64,000 nucleotides of DNA from Schistosoma haematobium (Eukaryota; Platyhelminthes; Trematoda; Strigeidida; Schistosomatidae), in assembly GCF_000699445.3 (NCBI RefSeq), contig NC_067195.1, positions 69,064,591 through 69,128,590 of the forward strand. Direction: 5' to 3'. This document shows, in pieces, positions 12,429 through 25,446 of the stretch (its first letter is position 1; every line of letters begins with the position of its first letter). The notes beneath the pieces are model-generated. The model saw nothing but the letters and a program-made list of their open reading frames with translations. It did no database searches and was not told the DNA's origin. A program made the position numbers and the translations under genes.

Positions 12429-13342
12429 AAACCTCCTCAAACTAACAAATGGTTATATTAATTTAAAACCTTTTTTATTAAATATACGAACAGTAGCTTT
12501 GCTATTAAACTCAATATCAGGAACCCATTTTATGCTTATCCAATATCAACTTGATTGAATACTTGGTAATATTTATTTCTAATAAAAAGTTTTTCTCCTA
12601 CTTTAGATGATATACTAAACCTCAGTTTCTAGACTTTACTTCCTCTCATTTTCTTTTTTTCGATATAATCTCTATCAGTTTGTTGAAAAAAAAACTAATT
12701 TTTCATAGTTTCATAGAATGGACTTCTTTTGTGGAACTAAGTACCACGAGTATTAAAAATCACTAATAGTTTCAGAGACTTTTGAAATCTCAATTTCAAC
12801 CGAAATCACAGTTTTAAAAGTTTTAGTTTAACACAAAAATCTGATTTAAACAGGTAGACTGACAAAGTTCAATATTTGTCTTGAAAGTTATTATTTACGT
12901 TTAGGTCACGTATTATGAATCTGTTAAATATTGTATAGCTTTATTCACAGTCAACTGATTTTCAATATTTGTTTACCGTTTCCATACTTGAAAATTCTTG
13001 ATGTGACTGAATAAATGGAACGTTTGAAAAACCATTCTTTGGCACGCACACGATTGTTATACCTACTTCATATACACATCATACTAACCAATCTCTCTAC
13101 TCTTCAAAGAAATCATCATAGGATTGTGATAGAAAATTTAAAAAAAAATTTTACTGTGAAATAGTGAGTCTTACTCTAACTAAACACAATAGAATCCTAG
13201 AAAAACAAAATGGTAATAAACACACAGTATAAACGAATAATTTAGACATAATTCATCCCATTTAGTAATATTATACTTCTCAATGTAACATGATACTACT
13301 GATTATTGAAATATCTTGAAATGATGAAAATTATTAACTTAC
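12429..13342. other. Non-genic AT-rich sequence
   Basis: No gene or repeat recognised. Confidence 0.3.
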
Positions 13343-13528
13343 TTGTAGAATTTCGATGATATTGTCTTTTTTGTTCTCTAGATGGTGTTGTTGTTGCTCT
13401 AGATGACTTTTTATAGAATTAAGCTGTTGATATTTATACACTAATACTACAGAAGTCTGGTTAATAAACTGTTTACGACCGATTGTCTTCACTGTAACCA
13501 TGTATATTTTCACTAATATAGACTTCAT
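13343..13528 (-). CDS. Possible coding exon, coiled-coil-like, unknown gene
   Basis: On the minus strand an open frame from ATG 13528 runs to CAA followed by a consensus donor GTAAGT (13342-13337). The last 30 residues (LNSIKSHLEQQQHHLENKKD..) are hydrophilic with heptad-like leucine/isoleucine spacing. Possible acceptors ending TTACAG or ATCAACAG lie inside the frame, so the true exon could be shorter. No partner exon was found and no family is recognised. May be chance. Confidence 0.22.
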
Positions 13529-13658
13529 TTATTTAATTGATCTCGTTGACTGTCAGTGGAAACAAATTCATTTATGAACCAAAATGTTCAAGATGATCGA
13601 ACTTTCTGAACGTTAAATATAATAAAATTATACGCGTAAGCTACTAGTATTTGACCAC

Positions 13659-14276
13659 AGATGTCTTAGAAATACTGCTCGCATCTGCTGGGATCACCGG
13701 GTAAGTAATAGTGAGGTTAGACGCAGGGTATTAGGGAATGATGGTAAATCAGTTGATGAGGTTGTGAATCTTCATCGACTGAGATGGTTGGACCACGTGT
13801 TACTTATGCCTGAACACTGATTACCACGACGTGGAATGCTAACCGGTGTTGGAGATGGTTGGAAGAGAGTTAGGGGTGGCCAAACCAAAACGTAGCATCA
13901 ATGCTTGAAGTCATTAACTTCTGGTCTGAGCCATGTTGGTAGGTGCAGACTACTTGGTTGGGGTCCGCGTGACTATCGTAACCAATGGTTGGAGACTCTT
14001 GGTGACATGGCTCAGAATCGATCACAATGGCGTCGGTGTATACACCCTCTGTCTTCCCTTAAACTAGGAGATTAAAATAGCTTCATATCTTTCTACTTAC
14101 TAAATCTTTCTTCTTGTACTATATCCTTATATGCAATCTTTCTTTTATGTATTACCACCATTGACTTAACTACTCCTAAGAATCCAGTGTTCATCTTGTT
14201 GTGCTAATGAGGTATGGTAACTTGGACTGATGTATACATGTTCCTGGTCTTACGTTGTAGCTGACTGACTGACTGA
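13659..14276 (+). mobile_element. Non-LTR retrotransposon 3' end, second family, copy 1
   Basis: Encodes the C-terminal tail of a reverse transcriptase with stops: RICWDHRVSNSEVRRRVLG, LHRLRWLGHVL, SHVGRCRLLGWGPRDYRNQW, MAQNRSQWRRCIHSL. A 3' UTR and a (CTGA)n tail at 14262-14275 follow. The 5' part is absent. Not functional; related to 33149-33620. Confidence 0.75.
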
Positions 14277-15205
14277 GCTACATGTGACGCCTAAAGGATT
14301 TTATTTACTCATCGTGTAAGCTGAATGTATCACCACCGACCACGACTATACGGCCACAGTTATATTTTTAAAGAATATAAAAACAGTTCTTAAATTTCGA
14401 CTCGCTGATATTGTTACTGCCAAAATTACTCTCACATAGTTGTTTTCATTGAGGTTTCATTGTATGCTAGTCATCCGAGTGATCTAATCTCTTTCAATTT
14501 CCTTCTTTATCAAACGTATCTCTCATTCAGTTCTACATTGAACTAATACAACTCAAAAACATAAATCTTATGACATATTCCCTCTTAAGTGTTTACTGAT
14601 TACATTTATTTAGAGCGACATTAATCTAATTTTAACGTTTTACCAAATATTTCATGCATATTTCCACCTTACTTATATAGAAATGGTAAGTTTACATATT
14701 GACTTTTACCTAAGCAGATCCTAACAGACTTTAAGAACATAATGAATATCATGAACTTTACTTAAATATATATTCTATCCAAATAACATCTATTTGCTTG
14801 TTTTCATCATCTATATCAATGTGACACTTATATTAGTCCTTTAGAACAGCATCTTATTATTGTTTACATCGTAACGGGTCAACAATAATTGTTTTCTCCT
14901 TGTAACACATTCTATGTGTAACTAATGGTTTCATAAAAAAAGATATAAGGATGTAAGTCGTAATGTTTTATCTAATCTAATTTAATCTAAAAAGATAAGT
15001 AGTAATATTTTCATTAAGTAATTTATTTTTCTATCTACAGATTGTTTATAACTTATGTAAATATATTATAAGATATAGTTTGTACTATGTATTGACATTA
15101 GCTTTGAAAAATCAATGAACGGTTGTTTCGTCATAGTTCCAAATCCATCTGTTAAACCTACTACAATCTATCAAATGATTGAATAACAGAAAGCCTATGA
15201 ACTCT
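14277..15205. other. Non-genic AT-rich sequence
   Basis: No gene recognised. Contains a short TCTAATCTAATTTAATCTAA tract near 14970. Confidence 0.3.
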
Positions 15206-15210
15206 TAATA

Positions 15211-15690
15211 ATTGTTCACTTGGTATTGTTTGATTTGTATCCTCCCATTTAGGTTTAAGACTGCAATTGATCAGTCTGTTATTGGCATATGTGCATACTG
15301 TGCGTACGCCTAGATATTCCCTTAATTCACGAGCTTTTTGTAAACAATCATGGATAGTGGCTAGCAGTGGGATCCAGGACGCGCGTTTCTTCCTATTCGG
15401 GGCTCGTCAACTGGATGTACTTGCATCTCAGAGTTGATGTTCACTCTGAGACTCGAACCCAGTACCATTCACTTCAAACGCCATCGCGTTATCCACTCAG
15501 CTACTGAGTCCGGATAGCCACTTGCTTGTGCAATAGGGTGAATTTAAATTCATTTGATATCATATGGCTTGTATCTTCCCATTGAGGTTTAAGAGTGAAC
15601 AACTCTGAGATGCAGGTACATCCAGCTGACGAGTCCCAAATAGGATGAAACGCGCGTCATGGATTCCATTGCCAGCCACTATCCATCTTA
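15211..15690. mobile_element. Rearranged SINE alpha, inverted middle, two decayed hammerheads
   Basis: Three blocks: 15211-15335 plus-strand 5' part (TTGATCAGTCTGTTATTGG); 15352-15545 minus-strand tRNA-like region plus ribozyme; 15567-15690 plus-strand end plus ribozyme. The minus ribozyme (15371-15420) has U for C at core position 3 and a broken stem II. The plus one (15618-15666) keeps CUGACGA and GAAAC but has a G/A mismatch next to the cleavage site and a G-U pair in stem II. Confidence 0.75.
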
Positions 15691-16376
15691 ATAATTGTGT
15701 TAAAAATAAATAGCTTGTAATGAAATGGAAAAAAAAAGATATACCTAGAAGCGATTTAAACTGTAAACAGATACCCCATTACACCTATGAAACCCATAAT
15801 ATTCATTTGTTTTCATTTATTGTTATATTTTTATTCGATCAAACTTAAGTTTTGATAAATACAACTTTTCAAGATTTTGAGAGATAATAGTCACTAATTA
15901 TTTTTTGCTTTATAAGTGTTAACAAATGGTAAATACATATACCTTGTCTAATTTTCTATGCTGCTACTCTGTATATAGGCTATCACATATGGTAAATATA
16001 TTGCTAGAAGGTAGTAACACTCCATTTATTGACATCACTTGAAGATAACAAGCACTTTCAATGTAACTTATTTGAATAAATTGATAAATATCAAAACCAT
16101 TACAGATTTTCTCCTCTATTTAAACTTTTTTTAAAAATTTATTTGCCCATGAGGAATTTTTCACACATTCTATCAAAAGCAAGAAAGAAAGAAAGAAAAA
16201 ACTGATTTATTTTGTTCCTATGGATTGATCACAGGAATTGTTACTTTGATGAAGTGGTATTTTATTTTCTGTATGTTAATTAAAAATATGAATCTGCTGA
16301 TAATATTGATTATTTCAAACAAGCACTACACATTGCGATAACATTATTCATGTACATTGAACAAAACAACTTGTTA

Positions 16377-16454
<78 letters not shown>

Positions 16455-17054
16455 GACTACTACGACTACTACTGATATCTTAGCATTATTATCATTCTAT
16501 CTAAACAGTTATTATTTTTACCTGAATATGATAGTGAGATAGACCGGTACAATGCTAATAAATTCTGGGGAAAAAAATAAACGAAATAATCAATAAATCT
16601 CAGTATGATACAATAGATTGAAGAATGATTTACATTGGTAAAATTAAAATGAGAAAAATTTATCATTCCATTATAGAATAATCTTCTGCTGTTTTTGGTT
16701 GTTGTTGTTGTTATTAAAATAATGTTCTGAGTTATTGAGGTCATCTATTCATCAATTAAGATATTGTAAATTATGATTTATCCGTATTTAATTGTACATA
16801 AATGGGGTTAATCAAATATGACTCACAAATTGTAACCAATTTTACCTATAATGAACATTTAGTTGTTTTTTTTTTAAAAAAAGGTAGAATTAAGATTTTG
16901 AAACAAATAGTTAGTTATCAGTATTGGCATAAGTAACAATTGATGTTTAAAATTACCATTTATATGATACAAGGGATAAATCAAAAGTATATACTGAAGA
17001 AAATAACTTTTCCGTCTGTTAAATTAATGGAATGAGATAATATTAATTGTTGAA
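15691..17054. other. Non-genic sequence with microsatellites
   Basis: AT-rich; holds (GAAA)n at 16181-16200 and the (ATT)n/(ACT)n array. No gene seen. Confidence 0.35.
16377..16473 (+). repeat. Compound (ATT)n-(ACT)n microsatellite
   Basis: About 12 ATT units run into about 20 ACT units with two ACG interruptions. The open frame across it (polyIle-polyThr) is an artefact of the repeat. Confidence 0.95.
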
Positions 17055-17435
17055 ATCATGAGTCAATTGAAGTTAGACCACCATGGAGAACCTGGAAGCA
17101 CTGGATGGCCGTTTCAACCAGGCCTGTTGTGAGATATCAGCTCACTGAAGACAATGGTGTACGGTGGCGCAATTTCGTAGATCGGTTGAAGTTAGACATC
17201 TACACCGCTAGATGCCAGCTCAGTGGTCTAATGGTTAAGCGCTCGCGCGAGAGACTGATAGGTCCTGGGTTCGAATCTCGTGGTGGACGGGATTGTGGAT
17301 GCTCACTGTTGAGGAGTCCAACACTAGAACGAAACGGCCATCCAGTACTTGAAGGTTTTCCATGGTGTTCTAGCTTCAGTTGACTCATGATTTCAACTGT
17401 TCAAATGTCTAAAATCTCCACAAAACCCCTTCTGA
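17055..17435 (+). mobile_element. SINE beta copy, composite, decayed hammerhead
   Basis: Starts with a short minus-oriented ribozyme end (CCTGGAAGCACTGGATGG), then a plus-oriented copy: A-box-like TAATGGTTAAGCGC, B-box-like GGGTTCGAATCTC, hammerhead at about 17308-17350. Core has U for C at position 3, and one stem II pair is lost, so activity is unlikely. Confidence 0.75.
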
Positions 17436-20134
17436 TAATAGTATTAACTGACAGAAGAAATATTGTATTTACACGTGATTATTGAATTTGAAAGGAAATC
17501 TAAAAGTGATAGATTTGTAATGGATGGTCTTCACCAATATCAAAATCATATTATCATATTTATTCTTGTCTATTAGTAATTTCACTTCATAATAAAGATT
17601 ACGTTTGCTTGGTTACATTAAATTAAACTGATATCCAGCTTCATCTATCTATTTATTGATGGTAGTGTAAAACATTGAACTACTACAGTAACATGTCTCG
17701 AAACAAAACAATAACTACTGTTGCTTAATGGAAAATAAATATGTAATCTAAATCAGTTTACGCTTGTTGAATGACTGGAGTGTATGTTATTACTGAATGT
17801 GATTTTGATTGAGGGTATAGAACTTCTTACAATGTCTTGTGTTATTTTATATGACATCAGGTATAAAATTAATGTAACTCTTGCATATAAACTTTTTAAG
17901 GACGTTTTGATCAAATTCTGTTACAAATGAAGCGACAGTATCGTTACCTGATAATTTTTCAAATCTTGTCCATTTCTAAGGTAGTTTCATAAAAACTATC
18001 GACCAGAAAATATGAAGTTTTGTTTCTTAAATCAATGCAAAATATAGACAGCATTTTCAAGTAAGTTACATCATCTATAGTCACTAGTTATCAATGAAAG
18101 GGGAAAGGGGAATTTATTGAAATAATAATATTCATTTAGAAGTAGATTTACAGAATTCACTATAATATTTTTTATGAAAATTAATTCTAAGGTAAGATCA
18201 TAGCTGGTAAAGATTACAGAACCTAAGCCATTTATTTTAAATTTGACCTTACACTCCATGATCTGGCCATAATTGCGCTACGCTTTGCTAAACGTTGTAC
18301 TCCCCAAGTATATACTAACCTAAATGAAAATCAATAAGAAAGACGATAGTTATTGTCGGGAGCAGTAATATTTTTGACCATAAACAGGGGTTGGAGAGTA
18401 CGCGAAATCTAGACTCTCTACTGATTACTTAGGAGGAGCCGATCACGTGAGCAGTATTGAGAAACACGACTGGTGCTTGATCATGAGGATTCATATAATT
18501 AAGTCTTTTAAAACGAGAAATGTCAGAAACAATATGGAATACCAATAGGAATTATTTTATCATTACAACCTAATTATTTCAAAAGTACATTAATTGATTG
18601 AGATCACGAATCGATGAATGTAAGACTACGATTAAAACCTGGAAAACTAAACAAAGCTAAACACTTCTTATATTTTCATTCGGTGAATAATTTTAACATA
18701 AAGTGATGATGTAGATGATGAAATATTTTGGACTGTCAATTATACCTAAAGTTATGATATTGTATTTTTCTATGAATAACAGGGATTATTCTAAAAGCAA
18801 TCGCTTACACACGTGAACCAGTGTGCGTAATTTTAAATGGAACTGTAGCCTATCATGTAAGGCGAAATGGAAACAAAGAATGTAGATATACGATATATCA
18901 TTCAGCGTACGTGGATGGAAGATAACTGCATTTCTGAAAGTTTGAGAATATTGAATCATCAACTATTCTTGATGAAAATTATTTTGATTAGTAAAAATAA
19001 CGGAAATCTTCAACACAGAAATATCTGCTTACAATCTGAGCAGCAATATTTTGATAATATATACAACGCATCAGATTGATTATCAGACTGTATTGCTCTA
19101 TGGGCTAGCAGTGATGTTTGTAAATATTTCAACTTCACGCATAAGACGATTTGAATTCAGATCCATATCCTTCCCTTAAAACCTGTTCTATTCGTGGCTC
19201 TTCATGTTGAAAAGTAAGATTCGTTAGACGGTAGGTAAGTTCAAACTGATGAAACCACTAAAATCGATCATAGTTAATATTCAGTAAATATAAAAGTCCT
19301 ACTATCTATGAAGTTGACAGAAATTCACTTATGTCAACTATCAAACTACATCCTTATCTAAAGCAGTGTTGACATAGGGCACCATTCCATCAAAGTGTAA
19401 CAAATTCATCTTTCACTATTCAGCATAAGTACTGTAACAAGCGTATATGCTTATTTTTCTGTTCAGTCTGTGAGTGAGCGCTGCATATAACCGTACAGTT
19501 TTCATTTAGGCCTTCATTTCAAGCTCAAACTTTTTTGCTTTCTACTGACAAGTTGTGGTGTGCTATAATGGCGTGGTCATTTATAAATACGGCTTTCAAT
19601 TACTGAAACTAAATCAACATCCAAAATTAAGCTCTGACATGCAGACTCGTATACTAAATCAACATAAAAATATTCGAAAATGCTTTTTTATTGAACACTG
19701 AAAAAAAGATAAGTATGTCAAATCTGAAATAATATTCGTGAATTTTTCAATAAAAGTCTGAAGTGCACTTGAAACTTCACACTGCTACACTCTAGTTTTG
19801 TTTACAAGAATGTTTTGATTTCACGTCTGCGTTTTTGGACATTGTTGATGATTCTTCTTACTATTAGATGAAAGTGCATTACATGAGCTTACTTAGTTAT
19901 CGACTTATCATTTTGCTCACTCTACAGTTTATAGGATTTTCCTGCATGTACTGTTCTTCCCACGCATCTAAATTCCAATCTATTTTCAAGATAGATGCAA
20001 AACGAACAAAAGATAAAGACTATTAGTGATTGTATTTTTCATACTCATATCGAGTAAATAATAAGTACAGCGGGACTAAAATATATAAACGAACCAATCA
20101 GATATACGATAACAAGTCTTGAATTTTGGCGCAA
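17436..20134. other. Non-genic sequence
   Basis: No gene supported. 18361-18480 is GC-richer and may be an old repeat. 18600-18650 has a weak beta-SINE remnant (AAAACCTGGAAAACTAAAC). Confidence 0.3.
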
Positions 20135-20530
20135 AGTTCATTCATACACTTGACTAAATAGCGTTTCGGTATTATAGCTGATGTCAGTTTGCGATGAAAA
20201 CCCAAATCAAATTGTGGTGTTTGAACGAACTAATGATACTTTCGTACTTGTTGATTACTCGATTTCGAATTCCAAATACAATACATTCGTTTGTGTTTGT
20301 GTCTTACTTCTTAATTCAATTGCGTTAATTCTGAGATTCCTAGTTCATACGATAATTCAAATACGCGTGAATATTATACAAATCCCTAACCATCAACTGT
20401 AAATCATAATTATAATTCATTACATTGGTTTATAACCCTCATTTACTACTAGTTAGCAGGTAGACATTCTCAAGGTCACTATGGCTTCGCTCAAAGTTCG
20501 TCCATAAATTATAGTCTCACCACAATCACT
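20135..20530 (+). repeat. Dispersed repeat, family delta copy 1
   Basis: Diverged match to 39935-40180: shared blocks include ATTCTCAAGGT, CGCTCAAAGTTCGTC and ATAGTCTCACCAC near the right end, and a weaker match at the left (TTTGGCGC, TAAATAGC). May be an LTR relic. Confidence 0.5.
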
Positions 20531-20811
20531 TTGTCCACTATTCCTCGTCTGATCTACATTGAAAACCAGAAAAGTCCAAGTGTGTTTAATGTAACAGAGT
20601 GGCTGCTCCGAAAAAAACCTACAAAATGCTTTATATGAGAGTATTAGTTTCTTTGAATATTTTCCCATGTTTTGCATACATTAAACTTTCATATTCCCCA
20701 GTCTTCGTCGACTAAATCACCACTATTTAGTTTTGATTGAAGTTTGCTCTTACTATTTCTTTCGTTATTTTGTGATCTCGGAGCGCTGATAACCAAGGTT
20801 ATGATTGGACT

Positions 20812-21341
20812 TGTGGAGATAAGTCTGACAAGCTTATTTTGTAAATAGTTTTTAATATTATTGGTATTTATTTTGTCAATTTCTCACTACATGTACATTT
20901 ATCATTAAATGATTGTACCTGTTGTTTTAGTAAATGACCTTGAACACTCCGTTGTGATTCTAACATAGCGTGACATACCGTGGCTGGCTAACAAATACAC
21001 TGCTTCTCTCACATTCCTCGTTCTATTTTCATTCGAGATTGAGTTAACTGAGATCTAAAACAAATATTATTTACATTCATAGACTGTGAGAGCGAATACA
21101 CCATACCTTACTTTGGATTACACCACTGGGAAGTTCATTGATACGTTTGGAATTACCAAGCATCTATAATTGTGGACTTATTGTACCAGATTAAAGCCGA
21201 ACACTCATCATTTTGGGTGAACTTAAGTAAAGTCCCATTTTTATTGTATTTGTAACATTTAACTGATATATATTAATATTACTATTGCTTTTTATTAACT
21301 TTGTTGATACTTTTTGCGTTTATATATCGTCTGGTCCACCA
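20812..21341 (+). repeat. 5' LTR
   Basis: 530 bp, TG..CA ends, same length as the 3' LTR and identical at 528 of 530 positions as counted by eye. Promoter and R/U5 boundaries are not resolved. Confidence 0.93.
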
Positions 21342-21349
21342 AAATTATT

Positions 21350-21366
21350 TGGTAAGCCTCGTGTTT
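21350..21366 (+). other. Candidate primer-binding site
   Basis: TGGTAAGCCTCGTGTTT begins eight bases past the 5' LTR. The TGG start would pair with a tRNA CCA end. I cannot name the tRNA, and the offset from the LTR is larger than usual. Confidence 0.3.
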
Positions 21367-21424
21367 ATCCTAACTGTTATATTGTTTATCATTTCATACA
21401 ATTTACTGGTTTATTTTTCTCGTA

Positions 21425-22324
21425 ATGTCCTCTGACACTAAACTCATTGATATGGATTCGCCTCCAGTAACAACTTTTGTCTCATTGTCGAACTCTACCG
21501 AAAATAGTTTTAGTTCAGTTAATACTATCTCAGAATTCAGACTCCCAACTTATGGAGCTAATAACCCAAGAGTCTGGTTTGCACAAATTGAAGCTTTCTT
21601 CATGGCTAGAGGCATAAGATCTCAGGCGACAAAGTATGCATATGTAGTCGGCACACTTCCTATTGAGATTGCCGCTAAAGTCGGGGATTTAATCGATCAC
21701 GTGCCAGAATCTGAACCATATGATAAGATAAAGGCAGCAGTAATTCAACGTACATCGGTCTCAGATGAGAAAAGGCTACAACAATTGCTAACGTCTTGTG
21801 ACTTGGGAGATAAAAGACCCTCTCAACTTCTCCGCCACATGAAGCAACTCGCCGGTCCTTACAAGCTAGACAAAGCCCTCCTAAAGCAAATGTGGTTTCA
21901 AAGATTACCACACAGTGTTAGACAAATTCTCAGTGTCTGAGGGAAATCCGTCGTCCTTGATGACTTAGCCGACATGGCGGATAAAATGATGGAAGTATAC
22001 CACGACAATCACTGTGTGAACTCACTGCAACCACCTGGACCAGCAGATATTAGCTGTTTAGCCTCCTTTCAAAAGCAGTTAACGCAATTAACGAGCCAGC
22101 TGGCGTCACTGCAATCGACCATAGCAACCATCCAAGCTAGACAATCTAGATCCCCCTCCAAACGAAGATCTTTTTCCAGACAACGATCTCGGTCACCGAA
22201 GCGAACATCTGAAGTTTGTTGGTACCACCAAAAATACGGCACCAAAGCACGGCGTTGCACACGACCGTGCACATTTTCTGCGGCTGACACAGAGAATCAG
22301 GGAAACGGCCCGGCCAGACAGTGA
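21425..22324 (+). pseudogene. gag: gag of the LTR retrotransposon, one internal stop
   Basis: Structural protein of the retrotransposon particle. The frame opens at ATG 21425 and is interrupted by a TGA at 21938-21940; the same frame resumes and runs to a TGA at 22322-22324. The N-terminal part contains a capsid-like region with WFAQIEAFFMARGI and LLRHMKQLAG, as in Metaviridae Gag. Further on are an Arg/Ser-rich basic stretch and a zinc knuckle at 22217-22270, spaced C-x2-H-x9-C-x3-C (CWYH ... CTRPC). The gag stop overlaps the pol start region by a few bases. The stop may be a disabling mutation or, less likely, a recoding site. Confidence 0.88.
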
Positions 22325-25300
22325 TGGCGGCGTCTGTTACTGGCCAACAAGTTAGCCGCCTTTTTCACATCAGGGATCGCATTTCTGGCTCGGATTTTTT
22401 AGTCGATACAGGAGCAGAGATTAGCATTATCCCACTTCACCTCTCCCGAAGACAAGAAACAACAAACACTAAGCTGTCTCTCATTGCGGCTAACGAATCA
22501 ATTATCGAAACTTACGGAGAGCAATCTCTTATATTAGACCCTGGACTCCGAAGACAATTCACATGGGTTTTCATAGTTGCCCAAGTCAAACAACCCATCC
22601 TCGGAGCTGATTTCCTCGGTGCCTACAATTTGTTAGTAGATATGACCAAGAAGAGATTAATCGACGCAAATACACGTTTACAGGTAGATGGTACACCTTC
22701 CAACGACTATGAAATCCATGGTGTACGGATAATGAAACCTGCGAACAACGTTTTCAACGACATTCTGTCAGAATACGAATGCATCACGAAATCAGATTAT
22801 CAAGAGGAATGTAATCCACATCAGGTGCAACACCACATCATTACCACCGGTCCACCTATTAGCGCCAGGGCGAGGAGACTACCGCCAAGCAAGTTGCAAG
22901 TAGCTAAAAGAGAATTCGAACATATGATGCAACTTCGTATTATTAAACCATCCAACAGTCCTCGGGCCTCGCCGCTGCATATGGTTCTCAAGAAAGATCA
23001 AGACTGGCGCCCATGTGGAGATTATCGCCGATTGAATAACCAGACTATCTCAGACAGGTATCCAATCCCTCATCTGCATGTTTTTTCTTTAAATCTACGT
23101 GGAAAACAGATCTTTTCAAAGTTAGATCTAGTCCGAGCATACCATCAAATACCGATGGGACCTGAGGATATCGAGAAAACAGCCGTAATCACACCTTTTG
23201 GCTTGTTTGAATTCTTGAGGATGCCTTTCGGACTAAAAAACGCCGCTCAAACCTTTCAGAGATTTATGGACGAAGTAACTAGAGGTCTGGATTTCGTATT
23301 TGTCTATATCGACGATGTTTTAATCGCTAGTTCTTCCACTGAAGAACATGTTCAGCACTTACACACGCTTTTTGAACGTCTCAAAAGTTATGGTGTTGTA
23401 ATCAACCCTTCGAAGTGTATATTTGGCGCCTCATCTCTGGAATTCCTGGGATACCACACTGATTCCCAAGGAATTAAACCGCTTGAAGAGAAAGTCAGAG
23501 CCATCACCAGCTACCCAGAACCAACCTCAGTAAAATCACTGCGTTGTTTTCTTGGAACATGCAATTTTCGTCGACGATTTCTACCAAATTGCGCCGATGT
23601 ACTACAGCCGTTGACAGATTTACTGAAAAACGATAAATCAGGTACCAAGGAAGAAAAGAACCAAATATTCAAGTTACCTTCCGATGCCAAAGTAGCATTT
23701 GAAAAAGCTAAATCCATGATTGCTAATGCTACCATGCTCCAACACCTAAATACTGACCCCACAACACTGTTGATCCTGTGCACGGATGCTTCACAAAAAG
23801 CCGTAGGGGCAGTATTACAACAGCGAGTAAACAACACGATTACCCCCATTGCCTTTTTCTCCAAGAGATTATCGCCAGCATAAGAACGTTATAGTACTTT
23901 TGGACGCGAACTCTTAGCTATGTATTTAGCAGTAAAACATTTCAACTTTTTGCTACAGAGTCGTGATTTCATCATTATGACAGATCACAAACCCCTTTAC
24001 CATTCTTTTAGCACATCGTATGACAAACACTCTCCACGAGAAGCAAGACAACTTGATTATATCTCCCAATTTACCACAGACATCAGGTTTATCAAAGGTC
24101 ACACGAACATTGTTGCAGATGCACTATCTAGGAGGGATATCAATACGATGGTACTCAATCATGACATCAGCCTTGAAACCTTGGGTAAATTACAAGCAGA
24201 CGATGCAGAATTGAAAGTCTGCAAAGAAAAGTCTAGCTTAGATCTCAAACCTGTACCAATTCCTCTTTCAGATGCATTTATCATGTGCGACACTTCAACA
24301 GGCAACAATCGTCCGTTTGTCCCACACGCTTGCCGACGAAAAGTATTTCAGCACTTGCACTGTCTTTCACATCCAGGCATCAGAGCAATAACAAAGCTCA
24401 TTACCGAACGTTTTGTGTGGCCTAAAATCAACTCGGATGTTAAACGTTGGACACGTAGCTGTCTCCAGTGCCAACGCAGTAAGACGCAAAAACACACCTA
24501 CAGTCCAATTGGGAAGTTCCCTATCCCTGACAAACGCTTCCAGCACGTGCATTTAGATTTAGTTGGGCCTCTGCCACCATCAAACTCTTTCACATATATC
24601 CTCACCGCAATAGATAGGTTCACAAGATGGGCCATAGCCTGCCCTATAAAAGACACTTCGGCAGAAACAGTCGCTTCAGTCTTCCTCGACCGCTGGATAT
24701 CTAACTATGGAGTACCATCAATAATCATAACAGATCGTGGTCCCCAATTTCAATCTGTCCTTTTTCAGGAGTTCACTAAACTTCTAGGGGTCAAACATAT
24801 TAAAACCACAGCTTACCACCCAGCAGCTAATGGCATGGTTGAAAGATTCCATCGCCAATTAAAAAGCTCACTGATGGCGCAAGCTGACTCATCAAAGTGG
24901 AGCGATGCCTTACCGCTTGTACTCCTCGGTATTCGTTCAACCATAAAGGAAGACATTGGATGTACAGCCGCCGAGTTAGTCTATGGTACAACTCTAACGT
25001 TACTTGGTCAACTAGTCAACTATGAACTTTCAACGCACGGGGATTCTACTCACTTCGCAAGTCGCCTATTACAAATGATGCAGAACATCAGAGCAATACC
25101 ACCTCGAGAATACAACGACCGAGTTCATCTCGATAAACATTTAGAAACGTGCAAATTTGATTTTGTTCCAGTAGACGCGGTAAAAAAGCCACTGACACCA
25201 CCATATGAAAGCCCTTATAAAGTAATAAAACGCACTCACAAATATTTCATTATCAACAAAAATGGTAACCATGAGACAATTTCCATAGACCGAATAAAAC

Positions 25301-25446
25301 CAGCTTTCTACGAAGTCCCTCAAGACAAAGAAGACAATACTGCGAACAAACAATCACTCCCATCTATTGCTAAGAAACAAGAGGAAGAGGAAAAACTTAG
25401 CACTACACCCTCTTGTTTAACACGTTCTGGGAGACTTATAAAATAA
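22321..25446 (+). pseudogene. pol: pol of the LTR retrotransposon, one internal stop
   Basis: Polyprotein in the -1 frame relative to gag. Order: aspartic protease (DTGAE at residues 29-33); reverse transcriptase ([30 protein letters not shown] at 329-332, nt 23305-23316); RNase H (first Asp in LCTDAS, nt 23785-23787; TDHKPL downstream); integrase with an H-H-C-C module (HCLSHPG ... CLQCQ) and a D,D-35-E core (Asp at 24556-24558 and 24733-24735, Glu at 24841-24843); and a C-terminal GPY-like segment ([12 protein letters not shown]). A single TAA at 23881-23883 splits the frame inside RNase H; the next stretch stays open to the stop at 25444-25446. Catalytic residues of all four enzymes are visible. 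Translation probably relies on a -1 shift or reinitiation near 22321 (inference). Confidence 0.93.

Noticed and set aside
16377..16473. CRISPR-like periodicity
   Set aside because: Simple trinucleotide microsatellite without spacers; the window is eukaryotic.
16357..16542. 61-codon open frame
   Set aside because: It is only the translation of the ATT/ACT microsatellite.
17215..17290. tRNA-like sequence with A and B boxes
   Set aside because: No acceptor stem can be formed and it continues into the hammerhead; it is the promoter part of a SINE. The same applies at 44360-44430 and 59350-59370.
21675..21911. Minus-strand open frame inside gag
   Set aside because: Shadow of the gag frame.
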